DNA from: Streptacidiphilus jiangxiensis
GTDB taxonomy: Bacteria; Actinomycetota; Actinomycetes; Streptomycetales; Streptomycetaceae
NCBI RefSeq assembly: GCF_900109465.1
Contig: NZ_FOAZ01000004.1
Coordinates: 468,345 to 532,344 of the forward strand
Direction of reading: 5' to 3'
DNA length: 64,000 bases
The position numbers and the translations under genes are program-made. Below, piece after piece: positions 53,211-61,094 of this stretch; position 1 is the stretch's first letter; each line of letters begins with the position of its first letter. The notes under the pieces were generated by a model. It searched no databases. It was not told where the DNA came from and saw only the letters and a program-made list of their open reading frames with translations.

Positions 53211-54557
53211 CTACTCGCCGCGGAAGCGGTTGATGGCCGGCAGGTGCTTGGCGCGCAGCTCGTGGTTGGTGACGCCGAGGCCCTCCTCGGGCGCCAGGCA
53301 CAGCACGCCGACCTTGCCCTGGTGCTTGTTGTGGTGCACGTCCAGCGAGGCCTGGCCGGTCTCGGCGAGGGTGTAGGTCTTCGACAGCGTCGGGTGGATC
53401 TTGCCCTTGGCGATCAGACGGTTGGCCTCCCACGCCTCGCGGTAGTTCGCGAAGTGCGAGCCGACGATGCGCTTGAGCGACATCCACAGGTAGCGGTTGT
53501 CGTACTGGTGCATGTAACCGGAGGTGGACGCGCAGGTCACGACGGTGCCGCCCTTGCGGGTGACGTAGACCGAGGCGCCGAAGGTCTCGCGGCCCGGGTG
53601 CTCGAAGACGATGTCGACGTCCTCACCGCCGGTCAGCTCGCGGATCTTGCCGCCGAAGCGCTTCCACTCGCGCGGGTCCTGGTTGTGCTCGTCCTTCCAG
53701 AACTTGTAGCCCTCGGCGGAGCGGTCGATGATCGCCTCGGCGCCCATCTCCTCGCAGATCTTCGCCTTGGCGGGGCTGGAGACGACGCAGATCGGGTTGG
53801 CGCCACCGGCCAGCGCGTACTGGGTGGCGTAGGAGCCGAGGCCGCCGGAGGCGCCCCAGATCAGCACGTTGTCGCCCTGCTTCATGCCGGCGCCGTTGCG
53901 GGAGACCAGCTGGCGGTAGGCGGTGGAGTTGACCAGGCCCGGGGAGGCGGCCTCCTCCCAGGTGAGGTGCTCCGGCTTGGGCATCAGCTGGTTGGACTTG
54001 ACCAGCGCGATCTCGGCCAGACCGCCGTAGTTGGTCTCGAAGCCCCAGATGCGCTGCTCGGGGTCCAGCATGGTGTCGTTGTGGCCGTCGGCGCTCTCCA
54101 GCTCGACGCTGAGACAGTGGGCGACCACCTTGTCGCCGGGCTTCCATGCGTGCACGCCCGGCCCGGTGCGCAGCACCACGCCCGCCAGGTCGGAGCCGAG
54201 GACGTGGAAGTCCTGGTTGTGACGCGCGGTCTCGGGCGAGAGGCGGCCATAGCGCTCCAGGAATCCGAAGGTGGAGACCGGCTCGAAGATCGAGCTCCAC
54301 ACGGTGTTGTAGTTGACCGCGCTGGCCATCACCGCGACCAGGGCCTCGCCCGGGCCGAGCTCCGGCAGGGCGATGTCGTCGAGGTGCAGGGACTTGCGCG
54401 GGTCCTTGTCGCGGCTCTCCTGGCCCGCGAACATCTCCTGCTCGTCCTTGTGGAGCGTGATCGCGCGGTAGGACTCCGGGAGCTCCAGTGCCGCGTATTC
54501 GGCGGCGGTGGTGTCCGGGTTCTGGATCGCGGCGAGGATTTCCTTCATGGCTGCCAT
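53211..54557 (-). CDS. ccr: crotonyl-CoA carboxylase/reductase
   Basis: The product is 448 aa. It reductively carboxylates crotonyl-CoA to (2S)-ethylmalonyl-CoA with NADPH and CO2. MDR-fold signatures are 'GPGEALVAVMASAVNYNTVW', 'HVLGSDLAGVVLRTGPGVHA', 'DNVLIWGASGGLGSYATQYA' and 'HPGRETFGASVYVTRKGGTV', all typical of Ccr. The ATG at 54557 follows GGAGG. It is the first gene of the pathway operon. Products feed the ethylmalonyl-CoA pathway and polyketide synthesis. Confidence 0.95.
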   Translation of the reverse strand: MAAMKEILAAIQNPDTTAAEYAALELPESYRAITLHKDEQEMFAGQESRDKDPRKSLHLDDIALPELGPGEALVAVMASAVNYNTVWSSIFEPVSTFGFLERYGRLSPETARHNQDFHVLGSDLAGVVLRTGPGVHAWKPGDKVVAHCLSVELESADGHNDTMLDPEQRIWGFETNYGGLAEIALVKSNQLMPKPEHLTWEEAASPGLVNSTAYRQLVSRNGAGMKQGDNVLIWGASGGLGSYATQYALAGGANPICVVSSPAKAKICEEMGAEAIIDRSAEGYKFWKDEHNQDPREWKRFGGKIRELTGGEDVDIVFEHPGRETFGASVYVTRKGGTVVTCASTSGYMHQYDNRYLWMSLKRIVGSHFANYREAWEANRLIAKGKIHPTLSKTYTLAETGQASLDVHHNKHQGKVGVLCLAPEEGLGVTNHELRAKHLPAINRFRGE

Positions 54558-54777
54558 GGCTGCCTCCGGCGGCGTACCTGCTGAGGGATGCAGGGTGCGT
54601 CAATGGGACGGGGGGGTGGTGCATGGAGTCGCCGGGAGCGGACGCCGGCTGTCTCGTCAGTCGCGAAGCTTGGGTGTGTTTCGAGCTTGGGGCCTGCGCA
54701 GGGGTGGCGCGCGGGCGGTAGGTCGAGGCGCGCCGGGTGGGGAGCCGCGGCGCCGCGACCAGTGGGTAACAACGTAC

Positions 54778-54845
54778 TGGCACCCTGTGCCACTCGTAAA
54801 GACACTGCGTGCCACCATTTGCATCGAGTGTCACGTGAGTGTCAT
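54778..54845 (-). promoter_or_regulatory. iterated GTGYCAY repeats upstream of ccr
   Basis: In the 54558-54932 gap the plus strand has GTGCCAC at 54787 and 54809, GTGTCAC at 54828 and GTGTCAT at 54839. The first is part of an inverted repeat, TGGCACCCTGTGCCA (54778-54792). The last two give the minus strand two 11-base-spaced TGACACT units. Such arrays are typical of operators; the adjacent TetR protein is the simplest candidate. No clear -35/-10 pair is visible in the rest of the gap. Confidence 0.5.
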
Positions 54846-54860
54846 CACGTTGCAACACGA

Positions 54861-54900
54861 CACAAGGGCGCCCTGTCGGATGTGACGGGACGCCCTTGTG
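54861..54900. terminator. hairpin terminator after the TetR gene
   Basis: CACAAGGGCG and CGCCCTTGTG form a perfect 10-bp stem; the inner part can pair imperfectly as well. It lies 33 bases beyond the TetR stop on the minus strand and separates it from the ccr promoter. Confidence 0.7.
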
Positions 54901-54932
54901 GAGGGTTGCGAAAATATGGCTCTGAGCTGCGG

Positions 54933-55748
54933 TTATACCTCGTTCTGGCCGGTCAGGGCGGCGCGGATGCCCGCCATGACCTCGTCCAGCGGTGCGTCCG
55001 CACGGGCGACGGTGATGACGTAGTCGCTGCCGCTGCTGGCACCCGGTGCCAGCTGGAGTGCCGGGCGGTCGCCGCGGCGGGTGGTCAGGTCGCCCCAGAA
55101 GGTCCGCCGGATCGCCTCGAAGGCGTGGTCCAACTGGGACTCCACCTCGCCCCGCCCGCCGGCCCGCAGCCAGCGGCGCAGCACGTGGTTGTGGGCCGCG
55201 ACGACGGCCGCCGCCGAGACCTCGGCCAGCATCGCGTCGTCGCCCTGGTCGGTGTCGAACCGGCCCAGCAGGTAGCGGGTGAAGAGCCGCTCGTAGCGGG
55301 CGACCACCGCGATCTCGCGCTCGCGCAGTGTCGGCACCTGGCGGATCAGCCGGTAGCGGGCCACCGAGACCGCGGGGGTGGCCGCGTACATCCGCAGCAC
55401 CTCCTTGATGCCCCGGCAGACCACGTCCAACGGATGCTCGCTCGGATCCGCGCTGGCCAGCAGGTCGGCGACCCGGACCAGGGTGTCGTCGTGGTCCGGG
55501 AAGATCGCCTCCTCCTTGGACCGGAAGTACCGGAAGAAGGTGCGCCGGGCCACGCCCGCCGCGGCGGCGATCTGGTCGACCGTCGTCTCCTCGTAGCCCT
55601 GGGAGGCGAACAGGTCCATGGCCGCCGCGGCCAGCTCCTGGCGCATCAGCTGCCGTTGGGCCGTCGCCCGGCGGGCGGGACCGCTGGCCGCCTCGCTCGT
55701 CAGGCCCGACACGCCCGCCTGCTCCAGCAGCTGCTCTTCCGTGGTCAT
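54933..55748 (-). CDS. TetR-family regulator next to ccr
   Basis: The product is 271 aa. The N-terminal arm of about 35 residues precedes an HTH with 'LAAAAMDLFASQGYEETTVD' and 'AAAAGVARRTFFRYFRSKEE'. The ligand domain is all-helical, and its last 40 residues form a beta/helix extension ('SSGSDYVITVARADAPLDEV'). It lies between ccr and the 3-hydroxybutyryl-CoA dehydrogenase gene on the same strand, 20 bases after the latter. It probably controls both, sensing an acyl-CoA or similar metabolite. That is inference. Confidence 0.88.
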   Translation of the reverse strand: MTTEEQLLEQAGVSGLTSEAASGPARRATAQRQLMRQELAAAAMDLFASQGYEETTVDQIAAAAGVARRTFFRYFRSKEEAIFPDHDDTLVRVADLLASADPSEHPLDVVCRGIKEVLRMYAATPAVSVARYRLIRQVPTLREREIAVVARYERLFTRYLLGRFDTDQGDDAMLAEVSAAAVVAAHNHVLRRWLRAGGRGEVESQLDHAFEAIRRTFWGDLTTRRGDRPALQLAPGASSGSDYVITVARADAPLDEVMAGIRAALTGQNEV

Positions 55749-55768
55749 GACCGGAAGGCTACCTGGCC

Positions 55769-57544
55769 TCATCGACGCGCGTGGTCGCGAAAGCCGCGGC
55801 CGGTCTTGCGGCCCAGGCAGCCCGCGGTCACCAGGTGCTCCAGCAGCGGCGCGGGCGCCAGGCCCGGCTCGCGGAACTCCGCGTGCAGCACCTTCTCGAT
55901 CGTCAGCGAGACGTCCAGGCCGACCACGTCCAGCAGCTCGAACGGGCCCATCGGGTAGCCGCAGCCGAGCTTCATGGCGGTGTCGACGTCGTCGACCGAG
56001 GCGTAGTGCTCCTCGATCATGCGGACGGCGTCGTTCAGGTAGGGGAAGAGCAGCGCGTTGACGATGAAGCCGGCCCGGTCGCCGCACTCCACCGGGTGCT
56101 TGCGGACCTTGGCGCACAGGTCGAGCACGGTCGCGGTGACGTCCTCGCCGGTCAGGACGGTGCTGACGACCTCCACCAGCTTCATCGCCGGGGCCGGGTT
56201 GAAGAAGTGCATGCCGATGACGTCCTGCGGGCGGCTGGTGGCCGTCGCGCACTGGATCACCGGGAGGGAGGAGGTCGTGGTCGCCAGCACCGCGCCCGGC
56301 TTGCAGATCTTGTCGAGGGTGGCGAACAGCTCGCGCTTCACGGCCAGGTCCTCGGCGACGGCCTCCAGGACCAGGTCGACGCTGTGCAGGTCCTCGTAGC
56401 TGCCGCTCGGAGTGACCCGGGCCAGCGTGGCGTCGCGGTCCTCCTCGGACAGGCGGCCCTTGGCGACCATGCGGTCCAGCGACTTCTGGATCGCCGCCTT
56501 GGAGCGGTCGGCCTTCTCCTGGCTGCGGGCCACCTGCGTGACCGTGTAGCCGGCCTTGGCGAAGACCTCGGCGATGCCGTTGGCCATCGTGCCCGAGCCG
56601 CAGACACCGACGCTGCGCACCTCGCGGCCCGCGACGCGCACCTTGGCGGTGGCGCCCTCCTCGGCCACGACCTCGGAGGAGCCGGGGGCGGCGTAGCTGT
56701 AGAAGCCGCGGCCGGACTTGCGGCCCAGCAGACCGGCGGCGGAGAGCTGGCCCAGGATCGGCGCGGGCGCGTGCAGTCGGTCGTGCGACTGCGCGTACAT
56801 CGCCTCCAGCACGGTCTTGGCGGTGTCGACGCCGATCAGGTCCAGCAGCGCCAGCGGGCCCATCGGCAGGCCGCAGCCGAACCGCATCGCGGCGTCGATG
56901 TCCTCGCGGCTGGCGTAGCGCGACTCGAACATCGCGGCGGCCTGGTTCAGGTAGGCGAACAGCAGCCCGTTGACGATGAACCCGGCCCGGTCCCCGGCGG
57001 CGACCGGCGACTTGCCCAGCGAGCGCGCGAACTCCGCCACGTCCTCGGCGGCCTGCGGGTTCGTCAGCACCGTGCGGACCACCTCGACCAGCTGCATCAC
57101 CGGGGCCGGGTTGAAGAAGTGCAGGCCCAGGATCCGTTCCGGACGTCCGGTCGCGGCGGCGATCCGGGTGACGGAGAGGGCGGTGGTGCCGGTGGCGAGC
57201 ACCGTCTCCGGCGGGCAGATCTTGTCGAGCTCGGCGAAGATCTCACGCTTGAGCTCCAGCTGCTCCGGCACCTCCTCGATCACGAGCTGGGCCTCGGCGG
57301 CGGCGGAGAGCTCGTCGGTGACGCGGATCCGCGCCAGCAGCCCGGCGCGCTCCTCCTCGGTGAGCCGGCCACGGCGCACGGAGTGCGCGGTCGCCTCCTC
57401 GATCCGGGTCCGGGCGGCGTGCGCGTCGGCGGCGGACGCCTCGATACCGATCACCTGCCGACCACTGCGGGCGACGATCTCGGCGATCCCGGCACCCATG
57501 GTGCCCAGGCCGACGACGGCGACGGTGGGAAAGGGACTGGTCAT
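55769..57544 (-). CDS. tandem-fused 3-hydroxybutyryl-CoA dehydrogenase
   Basis: The product is 591 aa, twice the usual 280-290. Residues 1 to about 290 and about 310 to 591 are two complete copies of the enzyme. Copy 1 has 'VAVVGLGTMGAGIAEIVARS', 'LGLHFFNPAPVMQLVEVVRT' and 'GDRAGFIVNGLLFAYLNQAA'. Copy 2 has 'GVCGSGTMANGIAEVFAKAG', 'GMHFFNPAPAMKLVEVVSTV' and 'GDRAGFIVNALLFPYLNDAV'. Both retain the catalytic His. Both end in 'LGRKxGRGF'. It should reduce acetoacetyl-CoA to (S)-3-hydroxybutyryl-CoA to feed Ccr. The two halves differ throughout, so the duplication is old. Confidence 0.9.
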   Translation of the reverse strand: MTSPFPTVAVVGLGTMGAGIAEIVARSGRQVIGIEASAADAHAARTRIEEATAHSVRRGRLTEEERAGLLARIRVTDELSAAAEAQLVIEEVPEQLELKREIFAELDKICPPETVLATGTTALSVTRIAAATGRPERILGLHFFNPAPVMQLVEVVRTVLTNPQAAEDVAEFARSLGKSPVAAGDRAGFIVNGLLFAYLNQAAAMFESRYASREDIDAAMRFGCGLPMGPLALLDLIGVDTAKTVLEAMYAQSHDRLHAPAPILGQLSAAGLLGRKSGRGFYSYAAPGSSEVVAEEGATAKVRVAGREVRSVGVCGSGTMANGIAEVFAKAGYTVTQVARSQEKADRSKAAIQKSLDRMVAKGRLSEEDRDATLARVTPSGSYEDLHSVDLVLEAVAEDLAVKRELFATLDKICKPGAVLATTTSSLPVIQCATATSRPQDVIGMHFFNPAPAMKLVEVVSTVLTGEDVTATVLDLCAKVRKHPVECGDRAGFIVNALLFPYLNDAVRMIEEHYASVDDVDTAMKLGCGYPMGPFELLDVVGLDVSLTIEKVLHAEFREPGLAPAPLLEHLVTAGCLGRKTGRGFRDHARR

Positions 57545-57761
57545 GGCGTGACTCCTGGGAAGCAGGGAGTACGCCGCGGTCGTTCCGCTCCGACACGGCG
57601 GCGAGAGAAAAGGGATCCACGGGCGACTGAAGGCCGTGGTGAAAAGAAAGATCGCCGAGGGCGCAGCTCAGCGTGAAGAAGACCGTGGTGATGAACCACA
57701 TGAACGCTCCGTCGCGGCGGCTCCCAACGCCGACGGAGGTGGTGCCGACACCATACCTCGC

Positions 57762-58646
57762 CTACCGTCCGGTAGGAAGGCCGCCCTGCCTGGTGAGATC
57801 GGTCGGGGTGTCGAGCCGGGTCAGCTTCTGCGGGTTGGACGTCGCGTAGATCCGGGTGATGCGCCCGTCCTCGACCAGAAGGCTCACGGCCGCCGCGCCG
57901 GTCGGTGTCTCGATCCGGATCGCGGCGGCGCCGTTGAGCCAGACCACCGACGTCTCGGAGGCCGCCCGGTCGGTGCCGGCGAGCATCCTCGCGATCAGTT
58001 CCGCTCCGTGGACGGGCGCGAGCGCGGCGGCGCTGCGTCCGCCGCCGTCGGCGACGAGCACGACGTCCGGCGCCAGCACGTCCAGCAGGTCCTGGAGGCG
58101 TCCGGTGTGCAGCGCGGCGAGAAACCGGTCGGTCACGGCCCGGTGTTCCGAGCGGCTCACCCGGACGCGCGGCCGTCCGGCGGTGACATGGTCCCTGGCC
58201 CGGCGGGCGATCTGCCGCACGGCGGCGGGGCTCTTGCCGACGGCCTCGGCGACCTCCTCGTAGGGCGTGTCGAACACCTCCCGCAGCACGAACACCGCCC
58301 GCTCGGCCGGGCCGAGCGTCTCCAGGACGGTCAGCATCGCGATCGAGACGCTCTCCGCGAGCTCGACGTCCTCGGCGACGTCCGGGTGGGTCAGCAGCGG
58401 CTCGGGCAGCCACTCGCCCACGTACTCCTCGCGGCGCCGCGAGAGCGCACGCAGCCGGTTCAACGCCTGCCGGGTGACCGCCCGAACCAGGTACGCCCGC
58501 GGGTCGTGGACCTGGGACCGGTCCACGTCGGCCCACCGCAGCCAGGTCTCCTGCAGCACGTCCTCCGCGTCGGCGGCGGAGCCGAGCATCTCGTAGGCGA
58601 CGGTGAACAGCAGGCCGCGGTGGGCGACGAAGGGGTCCTCGGTCAT
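57762..58646 (-). CDS. ECF41-type RNA polymerase sigma factor
   Basis: The product is 294 aa. Sigma region 2 has 'AADAEDVLQETWLRWADVDR' and region 4 has 'VFDTPYEEVAEAVGKSPAAV'. An extra C-terminal SnoaL/NTF2-like domain (about 175-294) replaces an anti-sigma factor. The three ECF41 hallmarks are visible: WLPEPL in the linker, DGGGR, and NPQKL. The family is controlled by this extension. Its ATG overlaps the stop of the upstream partner gene (ATGA), the usual ECF41 layout. Confidence 0.92.
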   Translation of the reverse strand: MTEDPFVAHRGLLFTVAYEMLGSAADAEDVLQETWLRWADVDRSQVHDPRAYLVRAVTRQALNRLRALSRRREEYVGEWLPEPLLTHPDVAEDVELAESVSIAMLTVLETLGPAERAVFVLREVFDTPYEEVAEAVGKSPAAVRQIARRARDHVTAGRPRVRVSRSEHRAVTDRFLAALHTGRLQDLLDVLAPDVVLVADGGGRSAAALAPVHGAELIARMLAGTDRAASETSVVWLNGAAAIRIETPTGAAAVSLLVEDGRITRIYATSNPQKLTRLDTPTDLTRQGGLPTGR

Positions 58647-59233
58647 GCGGCGGACCCGTCCCGGGGCGTCGCCGACGGAGTGGCCGACGGCGGGGCCAAC
58701 GGGATCTCACAGGCGTCGGAGAAGCCCTGCGAGGTGACCCCGTTCGCCACGTTGGCCCTGGTCGCGAGGTTGACGTAGGCGACGAACGCGGTCAGCTCCA
58801 CCATCGCCGGTGTTCCCAGCCGCGCCAGGAGGGCGGCGTACTGCTCGTCCGTGACGGTCGGCGGGGTGTTCGTCATCGCCTCCGCGTACTCCATCACTCC
58901 GCGCTCCAGTGGGGTGAAGACCTCCGCCTCGTGCCAGCGCGGTACCTGGCTCGCCTTGGCCAGGTCCAGTTTCCCGTGCTGCGCCTGGAAGTACCCGACG
59001 TCCAGGCACCAGCTGCAGCCGACCTGCGCGGCGACGGCCATGTGGGCGAACGCCTTCAGGCTCGGCTCGACAGCGTCCCAGGCCCCCACCCTGGCGCCGA
59101 ACTCCAGGTTGTCCCGGGCCACCCGCGGGCTGTGCCACAGCACCTCGACGTTCTCCGGTACGGCGCCCAACTGCGCGACCATGTTCTCCCTGAGCTCGGC
59201 GGGGAGCTCTGCCTTCGCCAGGCGCAACGTCAT
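58643..59233 (-). CDS. carboxymuconolactone decarboxylase-family partner of ECF41
   Basis: The product is 196 aa. It is AhpD-like, with the CxxC pair in 'VAAQVGCSWCLDVGYFQ' and 'PLERGVMEYAEAMTNTPP'. The ATG at 59233 follows GAGGAG. ECF41 sigma factors are typically paired with such a COE protein (carboxymuconolactone decarboxylase, oxidoreductase or epimerase) and activate its promoter, and a matching promoter lies 44 bases upstream. A peroxide-reducing or redox role is likely. Confidence 0.9.
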   Translation of the reverse strand: MTLRLAKAELPAELRENMVAQLGAVPENVEVLWHSPRVARDNLEFGARVGAWDAVEPSLKAFAHMAVAAQVGCSWCLDVGYFQAQHGKLDLAKASQVPRWHEAEVFTPLERGVMEYAEAMTNTPPTVTDEQYAALLARLGTPAMVELTAFVAYVNLATRANVANGVTSQGFSDACEIPLAPPSATPSATPRDGSAA

Positions 59234-59276
59234 GTCCGTCTCCTCGTGCGTGTCTTCCTGGACCGTTCGGCATGAA

Positions 59277-59303
59277 GACACCGGTGGGCCCGCGCCTGTG
59301 ACA
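59277..59303 (-). promoter_or_regulatory. predicted ECF41-dependent promoter
   Basis: On the minus strand TGTCACA (59297-59303) and TGTC (59277-59280) are 16 bases apart. The reported ECF41 consensus is TGTCACA with CGTC at such a spacing, so one base differs in the -10. Location just before the partner gene fits. Confidence 0.7.
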
Positions 59304-59319
59304 CCCCGGAACGAACGAA

Positions 59320-60096
59320 TCAGGCGGACTTCAGCTGCGCGTGCTCCCTCGCCGCGCGGGCGAAGGCCTCGACGAAGGGGTGGGGACGGGTGCCGTCGCC
59401 GGCCAGTTCCGGCTGGAAGAGGGTGGCGAGGAAGAAGGGGTGCGTCGACTGCGGCAGTTCGGCGATGCGGGGCTCTCCGGCCGTGTCGTGGCCGGAGAAG
59501 ACGAGGCCGTGCTCGGCCAGGCGGGCGGGGAAGTCCGGGTGCAGGCCGTAGTTGCAGTGGTAGCGCTCCACGCTCCCCTCCGCGCCGAGGAGGCGCTCCG
59601 CGAGTGTGCCCGGGGCGAGGGTGATGGGGAGCTCGTGGCCGACCAGGCTGCAGGCCAGCGGGGCGATCAGCAGGTGCTCGGCGTCCGGGTCGTTCTCGGC
59701 GTGCGCGGCGTCCGTCAGGCCGCAGACGTCGCGGGCGAACTCCAGCAGTGCGTGCTGGAAGCCGGCGCAGGTGCCGAGGAACGGGATGCCGTTCTCGCGC
59801 GCCGCGCGGGCCGCGGCGAGAGCGCCCGCCTCCGAGCGGTAGGGGCTGCCGGGCAGCAGCCAGACGCCGTCGAAGCCGCGCAGGTCCTCGGGGGAGCCGA
59901 CCTCGTCGGAGCCGATCCAGTACAGGTCCAGGGCGAGCCCGTCGCGTTCCAGCAGGGCGGCGGCCAGCTGCGGGACGCGCTGGTGGGAGCGGACCTTCGG
60001 GTCGCGGTCGCCGACCAGGGCGAGGCGGGGGGCGGTGGCGGTGGTCGAGGTGGTCGAGGTGGTCGAGAGGGTCGCGGTCGTCGCGGTCGTCGTCAT
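59320..60096 (-). CDS. class I glutamine amidotransferase-like protein
   Basis: The product is 258 aa. It resembles the GATase half of CTP synthase: 'RLALVGDRDPKVRSHQRVPQ', 'DGVWLLPGSPYRSEAGALAA' and the nucleophile Cys in 'IPFLGTCAGFQHALLEFARD'. A His near the end ('GDGTRPHPFVEAF') completes the site. The first 22 residues are almost all Thr and Ala, from a TCG/GGT-type DNA repeat, and may not be translated; no later start is strong. It is divergent from the LysR gene, which probably controls it. The substrate is unknown. Confidence 0.85.
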   Translation of the reverse strand: MTTTATTATLSTTSTTSTTATAPRLALVGDRDPKVRSHQRVPQLAAALLERDGLALDLYWIGSDEVGSPEDLRGFDGVWLLPGSPYRSEAGALAAARAARENGIPFLGTCAGFQHALLEFARDVCGLTDAAHAENDPDAEHLLIAPLACSLVGHELPITLAPGTLAERLLGAEGSVERYHCNYGLHPDFPARLAEHGLVFSGHDTAGEPRIAELPQSTHPFFLATLFQPELAGDGTRPHPFVEAFARAAREHAQLKSA

Positions 60097-60173
60097 GCGT
60101 CCATGGTCGGCGCGGTCCGCCGTTCAGGTCCAACGATCATCCGTGGTGGTTCGATCAGCAATACTTATGCCGC

Positions 60174-61049
60174 GTGGATCCCCAGCAGCTGCGCACCTTC
60201 CTCACCGTCGTCCGGCTCGCCTCCTTCTCCGGCGCCGCGCGCGAGCTCGGCTACACCCAGTCGGCCGTCTCCCAGCAGATCGCCGCACTGGAGCAGGAGC
60301 TGCGCGCACCCCTGCTCGAGCGCCGTCCCGTCGCCCCGACGGAGGCGGGCACGCGCCTGCTCGAGCACGCCCCGGGCATCCTGCTCCGCCTCGACGCGGC
60401 CCGCGCGGACGTCGCCCGCGTCGGCGGCTCCCCGCGCGGCCGGCTGCGGCTCGGCGTCACCGCGCTGGCCTCGCCCGCGCGGGTGGCCGCGGCCCTGGCC
60501 GTGACGCGACGGGAACTCCCGCGCGCCGAGCTGGAGGTGGCCGTCCTCGGCCGCACCGCGGCGGTCGCCGCGGTGGCGTCGGGCGAGCTCGACGTCGCCG
60601 TCGTCGACGGCCTCGCCGCGCCGAGCGACCCCCTCGCGCTCCCGGCGGGCGCGCCGGTCCGCGCGCAACGCGTCGCCGAGCAGGCACTCGCCGTCCTCCT
60701 GCCCGTGGACCACCCGCTCGCCCCGCGCCGCCGCCTGCGCATCGCCGCCCTCGCGGACGCGGGGTGGCTCGACGCCCCGGACGCCGCCGTCCCCCTCGCC
60801 GACCTGCGCGCCGCGACCGGCTCGGACGCGTTCCCCGCGACGGTCACCCTGACCGGCCCGGACCCCCACGCCGTCACCGCCTGTGTCGCCGCCGGCCTCG
60901 GTCTCGCCCTCGTCCCGTTCCCGGCCACCCCTCCACCGGACGTCGTCCCCGTCCCGCTCGTCGATCCGGGCCTGCTCCACCGCACCGAGGCGGTCTGGTC
61001 GGGAACGCTGACGGCGCCCGCGCAGGCGTTCGTGGAGGGGCTGTCCTGA
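60174..61049 (+). CDS. LysR-family transcriptional regulator
   Basis: The product is 291 aa from the GTG at 60174, giving VDPQQLRTFLTVVRLASFSG. The HTH is 'GAARELGYTQSAVSQQIAAL', and a periplasmic-binding-like effector domain follows ('RLRLGVTALASPARVAAALA'). The 77-base gap to the divergent GATase gene holds the probable operator, CGATCAtccgtggtggtTCGATC. The effector is unknown. Confidence 0.9.
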   Translation: MDPQQLRTFLTVVRLASFSGAARELGYTQSAVSQQIAALEQELRAPLLERRPVAPTEAGTRLLEHAPGILLRLDAARADVARVGGSPRGRLRLGVTALASPARVAAALAVTRRELPRAELEVAVLGRTAAVAAVASGELDVAVVDGLAAPSDPLALPAGAPVRAQRVAEQALAVLLPVDHPLAPRRRLRIAALADAGWLDAPDAAVPLADLRAATGSDAFPATVTLTGPDPHAVTACVAAGLGLALVPFPATPPPDVVPVPLVDPGLLHRTEAVWSGTLTAPAQAFVEGLS

Positions 61050-61094
61050 TCGGAGGGGAGATGCGGTACCGTCACCCGCCGATTGGGGGTTTCC

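Noticed and set aside
60110..60160. LysR-type T-N11-A site in the divergent gap
   Set aside because: A plausible GATC-ended inverted repeat is present, but too short to list as a separate site with confidence.
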